From the NCBI RefSeq assembly GCF_963678635.1, contig NC_087069.1:51718938-51782937 (forward strand): a stretch of 64,000 bases of DNA, in the 5' to 3' direction. The position numbers and the translations under genes are program-made. Below the pieces are notes generated by a model. The model was given only the letters and a program-made list of their open reading frames with translations, had not been told where the DNA came from and made no database searches. Positions within the stretch are counted from its first letter, which is position 1. Every line of letters begins with the position of its first letter. Positions 41,418-50,652 of this stretch are shown here, piece by piece. Source of the stretch: Symsagittifera roscoffensis (Eukaryota; Xenacoelomorpha; Acoela; Convolutidae).

Positions 41418-44400
41418 ATGAGGCGGAGCAGGGTACCGGTAGCTGAAAAAAGATCTACCGAAGCAAAGTATAATTCGTCGCTATGCAAAGCAACACCAAT
41501 GGGTCCGAAGATAACAAAGAAGAACTTTTCAGTTAACATGGTCAGCACAAGAAGTACAGCGGAAAACAGGGCGAAAGAGGGCACGGAAGGGGAGCGAGTA
41601 GAACCCACCATCGAGATTGATCTAGAGACACCCGATCAAAGTGTGGATGAAACAGGGAAGATGGCGACAGAGTCAACCCCAATGCCGAATGCAGAAGAAC
41701 CAAACCAGAAACCCATAGAGTTCTCACCGATAGATGACGCGGAAGATGCAATAGGCAACACCGAAGAAACAGTGAAAGAAGACTCTCAAGTAAAGAGGAC
41801 ATCTTTTACGGAAAAATTGGGAATAATGTTCGGAATAAAAACGAAAGAAAACGTGAGTGAAGAACCAAAAACAGAAAGAGCACGAACATTTGGTACAGTG
41901 AGCACAAAAGCGACAGGAGCCGGCCAGAATGAGGAACAAGCTGTAGCAGAAGCCACGGCCAAAGAGAGACCGACAGCTGACCATGAAGAGACTACCATTG
42001 AGCTGGGTGACTTGTTGGCGAAACTAAATCAGATTGACAAAAGACTTAAGCACAGTGAAGAAGACAGAGAGGTGATAAAAAAGGAGATAAGATACAACAA
42101 GCACGAGTACCTAGACAGTTATTTTAACCTAGCCAAGGCAACAGAGGAGAGACTCAAGGAAATGTCAGATAAGGTAGAAGCCACCAATGAAGAACGAGAA
42201 AAAAACATCAAAACAGACATGCAACAGTTGAAGAACCGATATGATGATGTCAACAGCCAATTAGGAAGCTTGGAAAGGAGAATGGACACAATGAGCAAGA
42301 GTCAGGCCGAGAGTTCGTGTGCAATACAGGCGAAGTTGGATGCAATCTTGAGAGGTTCTACTCAACAAGAAAGACCGGCAGCGGATCGTATGCAAGGCAC
42401 CAGAGTTGACTTTGTAGAACCACAAAGGAACAAACGGCAATCGACACCGTTGCCCATACCCAGGGATGCGATAACCATAGCACCAACAGCTGCGAAAACA
42501 ATAATGAAGAATGGAATGTCGAATACAACGACAGGTCCGGGAGATTCAACAGCTAGCAGCAACACAGGACCGGATGCTATGACATGGGCCAGCACTTGGG
42601 AGATGATGAACAGGACTCTAGAGGCCTTCGCCACGAGGAACACTGACTCGAGCGACAGGAGAGAAGGAAAAACAAGAAAAACATTCAAGAAGCCAAAAGA
42701 ATTCAAAGACGACTCCGATGGATGCATTGACACTTGGGTGGAAGTGATGAGACTACATCTAGAGCAAGATAACTTGAGTGACGAAAGACAAGCGTGCACA
42801 GCCATACTCAGCAATTTAGAAGGCACGGCATTAAAATGTGTGGTTGCGAAGAAAGAAGAAGAACGCGATACCGCGGACAAAATCTTTGAAATACTGTTGA
42901 ATAGATTCGGCTCAGGCATGAAGGGTCATCAAGCGATGATGCGATTTGAAAAAAGGAGACAGAGGGACGACGAGTCAATAGATCGGTTCCTAGATGACCT
43001 CGAGAGCTTGAGAAGGAGGAGTGACCCAGAGGAGTCGACAAACAGACGGAACTTTAGCATTGCCTCGAAGTTCATTGATGGGGTGAAAAGTGATGACTTA
43101 AGGACAATGTTAGCAACATACTACACGTTGTCAAAGGACAGCGCACCCACCCCAGAAGAAATGAGACAGAAATCAAGAGAATACATGCTGATGAAACCTA
43201 AGAAATACTCATATTCTGAAAACAGGAACACGCAAGGGGGAAGCCAACCCCAGAGGTCATCTTGGTACAAACCTAGAGATGACATGGACAAGCGCAGATC
43301 ATGCGCGAACTGCGGGTCAGCGGATCATCATGTGGCCGACTGCACAACGTACAAACAAGGCATGAAGAGCCTAGGTTATGCACCGGATGGGGAGGATATG
43401 AGTCAGATGGAGGAACACGAGTACTATAATGGCTTAATCATCAAGATAGGCGCCCGATGCTTCTTCTGTAACCAGGAGGGGCACTTCAGAATGGATTGTC
43501 CCTTGTTCTGGGAAGCGGTCAAGGACCAGAATCACCCCAAACATAAGTTGGCATTAGCTGCGGTGCAGAATCAGCGGAACAGGCAAAACGAGTTTGAATC
43601 CAGGAACTTGGGAGCACCAAACACCGAATTGCCGACGAAGACAGTGAAAGCTGTAACACATGTTAGCGGTGCGTTAGAGTCCGCGGCCGGGAGCTCTCTA
43701 GAGATAAATTATGAGAGAGCGGCGACGGAAGCAATTGCCAAAGTGAAACAAGATCTGGCTGCGAAAGAAATAGAGCAACGACTAAAGTTGGAGATCGAGA
43801 GACAGAATTTTAACGAAGCATTAACCGGATCGAACGTAGTACCAGAGGCTAGAACGGGCTCAACAAAGAACGGGAATTGTAACAACGTGAAAATGGTGAC
43901 AGGTAAACCCTTTGGAATATCGAAAATCGGAGCAAGAATAATGTCGATAATCACAGTGGGCGGCCACGAGGTAACTAGAAACTTGAGCGAGCCGAGCGAC
44001 CAGACGTTAATGCACATTGACGTGTATGCAGACTACTTGAGTGGAATAAGTCCACAAACTACTTCTAGAGCGCTCAGGGCACTACTCACGAGAGGGGGCA
44101 GCAAGTCGGTACTTGTTGATAATAGATACACTGAAGCTTATGGTCCACACGAGGTTATGCTAAACATAGATGGAATCAACATCTATACCAAGACAATGAT
44201 AACATGCGACGAAGACCTAATTGGACAAATCTATGTAGGGAAGGAGGAATTGAAAGTAAGATCGATTGGACACTGTGCTATGCTTGAAGAAGATGCAATG
44301 CACATCGGAACGGAAGCAGACGTGACAGGGCACGTGTTGGACATAAGTGACAAGAAGACTCAGTTACGTGGGTTACTTGACACGGGAGCGGTCTTGAGTG

Positions 44401-47400
44401 TCATACCAATTGAGACTTGGGAGCGAATGGGCTTCAACAAAGATGATTTGATAGACTCGAGAATACGGCTGTCAGCTGCGAAAAAAGGGGCCCTTCGGGT
44501 GCTGGGCAGGACGCCGATAATAGCCCTCAATTTGGGAGAACGTAACCTGTGGATGAGCTTCATCGTGGTAGAAAACCTAGATGAATCTGACCAATTCATT
44601 TTGGGCAGAGACTTCATCAGGAATTTCGACGTAACGATTGATCTAAATAATGCAATGTTCAGGATACGGAACCCGGATAGGAGGTACGCAATCAAACCGG
44701 TAAATTTAATAATGGCAAATGAAAACAAAGCACCGGTATTCTTGAGTAGGAGAGTGAGGCTAAAAGCTAATGAAGCAGCAATCGTGAGCTTGAGGATGAA
44801 AAACTACAATGAACTAAGTGACAATAAGCAAGTATGTATAGTTCCAAATCCTAATAGTCAAAGTGCTGCTGTTTTAGGAAGATCATTTTCGATAACGAAG
44901 AGTGGCCTCTGCGTCAGTGTCTTGTTGAATACCCTTGACATACCGATCACGATACAGAGAGGGAGGAAACTGGGATATGCTTTGCCGGTTAAAACTCGAT
45001 ATGAAACGATTGAGAACTTAAAACAAAATGAAGTTGTTGATTGTCCCAATCACAGGGATAAAATTTTTATCTTGAGACGATTGCAAAAAATTAAATATTC
45101 TTCAGGCCTTATTAAATCACTTAAGTCAGAAACGGACGATGGGCTGTCGAGCTGTTCGAACTTTCCAGAGCGACCCACACTAGATGAGATGCAGACAGAT
45201 AAACCGGTTCTGCCGGAGATTGAACATTTGAGGGGCAAACTGAAAGATGAACAGCTCGAAGCCATCAAGGACGTACTAGAGCGGAACGAAGAAGTTTTCT
45301 CGAGGCATAAGGCGGATATCGGGTGTTGTAATTTTGTTGAGCATGAAATAGAACTTGAGGAAAACGCGGTACCGCACAGGGAGGGGGCGAGGCGTATGAC
45401 CCCACACAAATCGGACGCGTGTAGAAAAGAAATCGAGACGTTACTAGAGTATGACATGATAGAACCATCCAAGTCACCGTGGGCGTGTGGAGTAGTGATG
45501 GCCAAAAAGAAAGGCGACCAGTTGAGGTTTTGTTGTGACTTTCGATACCTGAACTCCGTCACGGTGAAGGATGCCTATCCCATACCTAGAATTGATGAAA
45601 GCCTCTCGAAGTTAGGTGATGCAAAATTTTTTACGACTCTTGATTTAGGCTCGGCTTTTTGGCAGGTACCATTAAGGAAGCAAGACAGGGACAAGACAGG
45701 GTTCGCCTGTGAGTTAGGACTGTTTCAATGGAAACGGATGCCGTTTGGACTCTGCAATGCCACAGCCACGTTTCAACGGCTGATGGCACACGCGCTGATA
45801 GGCGTGACGAAGAAGTACGGCAACCTGGTAATGTGCTATGTGGACGACGTGGTAATAGCGACGCCAACACTAGAAGACCACATTGAGAGACTTGATGAGG
45901 TGTTCGCGTGCATGAAAAGATCGGGGCTGAAGTGCAAACCATCAAAGTGTGAAATACTCAAGGACTCAATAAAATATTTGGGCAGGATGGTAGACAAGCA
46001 CGGCATCAGACCTGACCCAGACGCCGTGGAAGCAGTCCTAACCTGGAAATCACCGAAGACAGAGCACCAGTTGATGAGCTTCCTGGGCTTCGCTAACTAT
46101 TACAGGGAGTTCATCAAAGGCTACGCGGACAAGGTATACCCGATGCAACAATTAATGAGACACAAGGGCAAGAAGTTCACGTGGAACAATGCAGCAGAAG
46201 AGTCATTCCAGAGAATAAAGAAAGAGCTATGTGAGGCACCAGTACTGGGTATGCCGACTGAGAAGGGGATGTACGTGCTGGACACAGATGCGTCGGTAGT
46301 CGCGATTTCTGGGATTCTCCATCAAGAACAAGAATGGAATGGGAAGACAGTATTGAGACCAATAGCATACGGGAGCAAAGTCCTAAGTGACACAGAAATG
46401 AAGTACGGAGCACCGAAAGCAGAGATGTTCGCAGTGGTCACCTTTGTCGAGAAATACAGAGCATACCTAGGCAGTGAACCTTTCAAGCTGCGAGTAGATA
46501 ACCGAGCACTAAGCTGGCTGAAAACGTACTCAATGGACCAGAGCTATATTGGGAGGTGGATAGTTCGCTTGGACGGATACAACATGATAATTGAGCATAG
46601 AACGCGAGACAAACATCAAAATGCAGACAGCTTGAGCAAGAAGACGGAGTTCTACGAGAGACAGGAACAAAGAGAGGCGGACAGACCTGAGATCAAAGAT
46701 GGCTTTTCCTTCATGGACAAGGATACGTACGACAGTCTTCCACTCACGAGATGGCTAGACAAATCAGGCAAACCGATTGAAGATCATCCCGAATTACCAA
46801 AAGAGCATCTTGAAAAAACCATATTGAAGAAAAGCAGAGGGATTCCAATGGGAATAATGCTCAAGTCCAAGATCGTGAGGGAAACACTCAAGGCGAAAGG
46901 CTATGATCTCAATCAGATAGAGGAGGGAACTGTCCGAATAGACGAAGACTTAATGAGGTTGCTTGAGAAACTATCAGATGACAAGCCCGTGATCCAAGGG
47001 AGAGGTCAGGAGGCACCGGAACTAACCATACTTCGGAGAGAAGAAACAGTGAACAATACTGACGTCTCAAAAGGAAGCATCACTGATAGTAAGGATGTTG
47101 TGCGATCACTAGTTGAAAAAATCCCCGAAAATATTCTGGAGCAGACAAAAGTCAGGGATAAGAAAGTGACATTCAGAGCAGAGGTTGAACACCTGGGACT
47201 AGATCAAGAGTCCGGGGAGTGGCCCAGATTCATGGAAGAAGACGAAACCGGAGATGGGAAATTGTCCGGGGAGCGTGAAGAATGGGATGAAGACTCGGAT
47301 GAGAACAGCGAAGACCAAGACAGTCTATGCATGATACTGGCGGAAGAGAAGATAAGACAACACGACAGGGAATTACAGACGGACCCATCTTCAGGAACGT

Positions 47401-50219
47401 ACAATCTAGAAACACAAGAGGTACGAGGTGGTGAAGAGCTCGAGAAAATAGCGGTTTCGAGAAAACCACTTAGGGAACTATCGTGCAACTCAAACGTCAG
47501 AACGAATCTGGTACCAGAAGATGAAATAAAAATCGTGAAAAGGGTGATATGTGTGAAACTGAGCGATGACATCCACAACCCTGGTGAGATGAATGGACAG
47601 ATCATGGCGCTAAAAGAGCACGTTAAGGCGAGATACAGGCTGTCAGACCTAACACGGGCCCAGAAGAATGACAAAATGACAAGTAACCTCTCAAAATGGA
47701 TTCATTCGGGAGTCAAGGAGAAGGGGGAACTTGAGGAAGACAGCTACAAAATCTTGAGCCAGTTCTACAAAGAAAAGAGAGACTTACTTTATCACACAGC
47801 TGAAGGGGTAGTAGCGTGCAAGAGAAGAGATGAAGAAAAAATATTACACAAACACAACCTCATCATACTACCACAACTGTACCAAACGGAGGTGCTTTTC
47901 AGATCACATGACCAGATGGGCCACCAGGGGATAGACAAAGTACAACAAAGGATACTTCATAGGTTTGACTGGCCGGGAATGAGAAAAGCTTGCGAGAGAT
48001 GGGTGAATGCCTGCCTAGCATGCCTTCAAGTGAAAGACCCAAGGAAGATGAAGTTTCCCCTCAAGTCTGTCGAGAGTTCGGAATTCAATGAAGTAGTGCA
48101 GATAGACCATCAGAAAATCTGCATGACGGAATCGGGTTATAACCAAATACTAGTTATAATAGATCACTTCACCAAGTTGGCGGAAGCAGTTCCGTGCCAG
48201 ACAGCCTCAGCAGAGGAAACATGTGATCACCTGATAACGCATTGGATATCGCGGTATGGTTGTCCAATGACTTTCCAGTCAGACAACGGCAAGGCTTTTG
48301 TGGGGGACTTGACAAAAGAATTGATGAAGAGGTCACACATTGCTCAAGCACACTCGACGACCTATCATCCACAGACCAATGGGTTGGTAGAGAGACAGAA
48401 CAGGACACTAGTCAACATGCTCAGGGTGTACTGCTCAAGATACATGACGGACTGGGACAAATACCTGCCACAGGTAGTAGGAGCCTACAATAGTACCCAG
48501 CACTCTACAACGGGTATCAGTCCTTTCATGATGTTGACGGGCAGGGAAAGGGCAATGCCTCTGACATTCTTCTACCCGGAGTACGAGGGGAAGAGGACGT
48601 CGCCTCAAGCATACGTGAAGGAAGCGATCAAAAGACAACAAGAGCTGAACGAGCTATGTCGGAGAAACACTGCGCAAGCGCAAACGAGGCAACGCAAGAA
48701 ATATGACGAAAAGATACTGAGAGCAAAGCCATACGAAGTGGGCCAATACGTGTGGGTCTTCCAAAATGTCATACCGCCCAAGGGAACAAAGAAACTACTC
48801 AAGAAATGGAGAGGACCGTTCATGATTACGGAAGTACATCAACAAGGAAGGTTCTATCGCTTGAGTACAGGGCGAGCAGCACATTACGAAAATCTGAAGC
48901 CTCACGTCCCGTCCCCGGAGGACTGGTGCCTGCCGAAAGACATGGAGGGTCTTGACTACCTGGTGGTGGAACCAGCGTGCGAAGTGAATGAGAAAGGCAC
49001 CAGAGAGAAAAATGATGGTAATGAGAACTTGAGTTTGGACGACAACGAAAAGATAGAAGTGGAGTCGGATGCAGGTTCATTTGTAGAAGAAGACTGGAAC
49101 GATCCAGAGCAAAACGAGGTACCGAAGTGGATGGAGCCGGATCGACCAACACCACCGGAAACCAGGACGGGCAATCGTAAACGCACAGGCATGAGGTACA
49201 ATAGGTACGGGGATGACTTCTTGATCGATAGGATACAGCCAGACAAGTTGGGCGATGAACTATTAGGCGTAGGCGAACTGGAAGCCGGAGAGGAATGGCA
49301 GGTCATTGACGATGGTGGGCATTATCCGCAGGATGATTACTCGACGCCAGAATTGGAGACGGATCTCGAGCAGAGTGAAATAGAAAGGAGGGAGAACACG
49401 AACTTGAGGATTCTAGAGTGGATGCGTGATGTCAAAGACGAGAGTCACGAAGGACAAAGCATTCAGCAAGTCGATGTATCAGCAGCAAATTACATGAAGA
49501 CAGGGGATCCTCTTTTCGGATGGACAGCAACAGACAGGCCACTGGACATCCCTAAGGACAATTCAGACCCGACTACATCGACGGGGACGTCGATAAATAT
49601 TTTTGTCCGGGGAGTGGGGGTAGGACTTACCCACACCGAAAATTCGATGATAAAGAAGCTCAAGGAAGTGAGGGAAACAAGCGGATTGGAACTGGAGGAA
49701 GAAGAACCAGAGCCTACCATAGGAAGGAATTTCAAAACGAAATTCGAAATACCCAATGAATACTCAGAGAACATCATGATAACGGATAGCGACTTCATCC
49801 TGTCAAACAGGACCAGCGCGATCTGCATCACGGCGGACATGAGTTTCAAATCAAGATTGGAGGCTGACTTCAAAAGAGAGTACCAGAACGTAGAGTTTCT
49901 GTTCAGACAGAGGCCAGGACTGGGAGGCATGGCAGCGCTTCCACCGTCAGTGGCACAAGTCCCGGGCAAATACCTCTGCTTCCTAGTAACGAGAGTCAAC
50001 GACAGGAACACAATTGATCCCGAACACGTGATATTGGCACTGACAAGACTACGCGACTTCATGATTGAGAGAGGAATAGTGGAGGTCTCGATGCCGGTGT
50101 ACGACCCAAACAGGGGCAAACTGAGCTCGAGGGAATTGTACGCCATCCTACATGTGGTCTTCGCAGAAACGGAGATAATGGTGTATCTTCACAAGAAGTA
50201 CTACTTGAGCATCACCTGA
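41418..50219 (+). CDS. Outer ORF A: Ty3/gypsy gag-pol with C-terminal macrodomain, 2,933 aa
   Basis: Intact. Residues by position: gag with CCHC knuckles at 629-642 and 681-694; protease DTG at 988-990 and LGRDF at ~1062; reverse transcriptase ~1330-1560 with YVDD at 1474-1477; RNase H ~1618-1740 (D1622, NAD at 1735-1737); integrase zinc domain from H2164 and catalytic D2230, D2289, E2325 (35 residues between the last two); GPF motif at ~2466. The pol order RT-RNaseH-integrase places it in Ty3/gypsy. After integrase comes an acidic linker and, from ~2780, a domain whose order of motifs (GGMAALP, GKYLCFLVTR, LRDFMIERGIVEVSMPVYD, LHVVFAETEIMV) follows human OARD1/TARG1. The glycine loop that carries the TARG1 catalytic Asp (GCGLD) reads YDPNRGK here, so ADP-ribose binding is more likely than hydrolysis. 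At 2,933 aa it is about twice a usual gypsy polyprotein. Confidence 0.95.
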   Translation: MRRSRVPVAEKRSTEAKYNSSLCKATPMGPKITKKNFSVNMVSTRSTAENRAKEGTEGERVEPTIEIDLETPDQSVDETGKMATESTPMPNAEEPNQKPIEFSPIDDAEDAIGNTEETVKEDSQVKRTSFTEKLGIMFGIKTKENVSEEPKTERARTFGTVSTKATGAGQNEEQAVAEATAKERPTADHEETTIELGDLLAKLNQIDKRLKHSEEDREVIKKEIRYNKHEYLDSYFNLAKATEERLKEMSDKVEATNEEREKNIKTDMQQLKNRYDDVNSQLGSLERRMDTMSKSQAESSCAIQAKLDAILRGSTQQERPAADRMQGTRVDFVEPQRNKRQSTPLPIPRDAITIAPTAAKTIMKNGMSNTTTGPGDSTASSNTGPDAMTWASTWEMMNRTLEAFATRNTDSSDRREGKTRKTFKKPKEFKDDSDGCIDTWVEVMRLHLEQDNLSDERQACTAILSNLEGTALKCVVAKKEEERDTADKIFEILLNRFGSGMKGHQAMMRFEKRRQRDDESIDRFLDDLESLRRRSDPEESTNRRNFSIASKFIDGVKSDDLRTMLATYYTLSKDSAPTPEEMRQKSREYMLMKPKKYSYSENRNTQGGSQPQRSSWYKPRDDMDKRRSCANCGSADHHVADCTTYKQGMKSLGYAPDGEDMSQMEEHEYYNGLIIKIGARCFFCNQEGHFRMDCPLFWEAVKDQNHPKHKLALAAVQNQRNRQNEFESRNLGAPNTELPTKTVKAVTHVSGALESAAGSSLEINYERAATEAIAKVKQDLAAKEIEQRLKLEIERQNFNEALTGSNVVPEARTGSTKNGNCNNVKMVTGKPFGISKIGARIMSIITVGGHEVTRNLSEPSDQTLMHIDVYADYLSGISPQTTSRALRALLTRGGSKSVLVDNRYTEAYGPHEVMLNIDGINIYTKTMITCDEDLIGQIYVGKEELKVRSIGHCAMLEEDAMHIGTEADVTGHVLDISDKKTQLRGLLDTGAVLSVIPIETWERMGFNKDDLIDSRIRLSAAKKGALRVLGRTPIIALNLGERNLWMSFIVVENLDESDQFILGRDFIRNFDVTIDLNNAMFRIRNPDRRYAIKPVNLIMANENKAPVFLSRRVRLKANEAAIVSLRMKNYNELSDNKQVCIVPNPNSQSAAVLGRSFSITKSGLCVSVLLNTLDIPITIQRGRKLGYALPVKTRYETIENLKQNEVVDCPNHRDKIFILRRLQKIKYSSGLIKSLKSETDDGLSSCSNFPERPTLDEMQTDKPVLPEIEHLRGKLKDEQLEAIKDVLERNEEVFSRHKADIGCCNFVEHEIELEENAVPHREGARRMTPHKSDACRKEIETLLEYDMIEPSKSPWACGVVMAKKKGDQLRFCCDFRYLNSVTVKDAYPIPRIDESLSKLGDAKFFTTLDLGSAFWQVPLRKQDRDKTGFACELGLFQWKRMPFGLCNATATFQRLMAHALIGVTKKYGNLVMCYVDDVVIATPTLEDHIERLDEVFACMKRSGLKCKPSKCEILKDSIKYLGRMVDKHGIRPDPDAVEAVLTWKSPKTEHQLMSFLGFANYYREFIKGYADKVYPMQQLMRHKGKKFTWNNAAEESFQRIKKELCEAPVLGMPTEKGMYVLDTDASVVAISGILHQEQEWNGKTVLRPIAYGSKVLSDTEMKYGAPKAEMFAVVTFVEKYRAYLGSEPFKLRVDNRALSWLKTYSMDQSYIGRWIVRLDGYNMIIEHRTRDKHQNADSLSKKTEFYERQEQREADRPEIKDGFSFMDKDTYDSLPLTRWLDKSGKPIEDHPELPKEHLEKTILKKSRGIPMGIMLKSKIVRETLKAKGYDLNQIEEGTVRIDEDLMRLLEKLSDDKPVIQGRGQEAPELTILRREETVNNTDVSKGSITDSKDVVRSLVEKIPENILEQTKVRDKKVTFRAEVEHLGLDQESGEWPRFMEEDETGDGKLSGEREEWDEDSDENSEDQDSLCMILAEEKIRQHDRELQTDPSSGTYNLETQEVRGGEELEKIAVSRKPLRELSCNSNVRTNLVPEDEIKIVKRVICVKLSDDIHNPGEMNGQIMALKEHVKARYRLSDLTRAQKNDKMTSNLSKWIHSGVKEKGELEEDSYKILSQFYKEKRDLLYHTAEGVVACKRRDEEKILHKHNLIILPQLYQTEVLFRSHDQMGHQGIDKVQQRILHRFDWPGMRKACERWVNACLACLQVKDPRKMKFPLKSVESSEFNEVVQIDHQKICMTESGYNQILVIIDHFTKLAEAVPCQTASAEETCDHLITHWISRYGCPMTFQSDNGKAFVGDLTKELMKRSHIAQAHSTTYHPQTNGLVERQNRTLVNMLRVYCSRYMTDWDKYLPQVVGAYNSTQHSTTGISPFMMLTGRERAMPLTFFYPEYEGKRTSPQAYVKEAIKRQQELNELCRRNTAQAQTRQRKKYDEKILRAKPYEVGQYVWVFQNVIPPKGTKKLLKKWRGPFMITEVHQQGRFYRLSTGRAAHYENLKPHVPSPEDWCLPKDMEGLDYLVVEPACEVNEKGTREKNDGNENLSLDDNEKIEVESDAGSFVEEDWNDPEQNEVPKWMEPDRPTPPETRTGNRKRTGMRYNRYGDDFLIDRIQPDKLGDELLGVGELEAGEEWQVIDDGGHYPQDDYSTPELETDLEQSEIERRENTNLRILEWMRDVKDESHEGQSIQQVDVSAANYMKTGDPLFGWTATDRPLDIPKDNSDPTTSTGTSINIFVRGVGVGLTHTENSMIKKLKEVRETSGLELEEEEPEPTIGRNFKTKFEIPNEYSENIMITDSDFILSNRTSAICITADMSFKSRLEADFKREYQNVEFLFRQRPGLGGMAALPPSVAQVPGKYLCFLVTRVNDRNTIDPEHVILALTRLRDFMIERGIVEVSMPVYDPNRGKLSSRELYAILHVVFAETEIMVYLHKKYYLSIT
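49750..50216 (+). other. Macrodomain-like C-terminal region of outer ORF A
   Basis: Residues ~2780-2933. Predicted alternating strands and helices line up with the TARG1/OARD1 family: a serine/threonine-rich first strand, a helix with FK[KR]E, a GG[IM]A..P strand, a GKY-LCFLVT strand, a long helix, a VSMP strand, and a final helix and strand ending in MV-LHKKYYL. The inner copy is nearly identical. The assignment rests on pattern recognition, not a search. Confidence 0.65.
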
Positions 50220-50652
50220 GTCGGGTACACGGGAGTGTCGAGTCGGGTGTGAGGGAAGAATCTTGAGCTAGGTATTGGGGTACGAAACAGGTAAGGGATC
50301 TTATGGGTGATTGGCATGACAATTATTATTTTAGATGAATGATGGTGCTAAAACATAAAATGTGTCTGCATGTTTTTAGAAAATTTAAATTGAATCATTT
50401 TAGTAGGGTGAAAAGGAGAGGGTTTTTAATCATAAAAGTAATGGGGCTTTCTGGTTAGGAACACAGCTTGTCGGTCTAAAAATCGGGTGTTATTTTCAGA
50501 TTGATTTGTTGATCTCAAATTGACTACTCATCTGTATTCAATCAAAAGAAGAAAACGACATCTCAAGAAAACTCAAGTAGCTCAGGTAAAACTCAAGTTG
50601 CTCAGGTAAAACTCAAGTGCTAATACTCAAGGATTCAATCGAAATCACAGAA
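50220..50652 (+). other. Outer spacer between ORF A and ORF B
   Basis: 433 bp without a gene. It holds a candidate 3' splice site at 50499/50500 and five CTCAAG motifs in about 70 bp (50562-50632), some within a ~20-bp tandem unit CTCAGGTAAAACTCAAG. Confidence 0.75.
50488..50501 (+). promoter_or_regulatory. Candidate 3' splice site before outer ORF B
   Basis: GTGTTATTTTCAG|AT, 153 nt before the ORF B ATG; conserved in position and sequence with the inner element. Confidence 0.4.

Noticed and set aside
50617-50652. GTG start for outer ORF B
   Set aside because: GTG is not a normal nuclear start, and the ATG at 50653 matches the inner copy's start.
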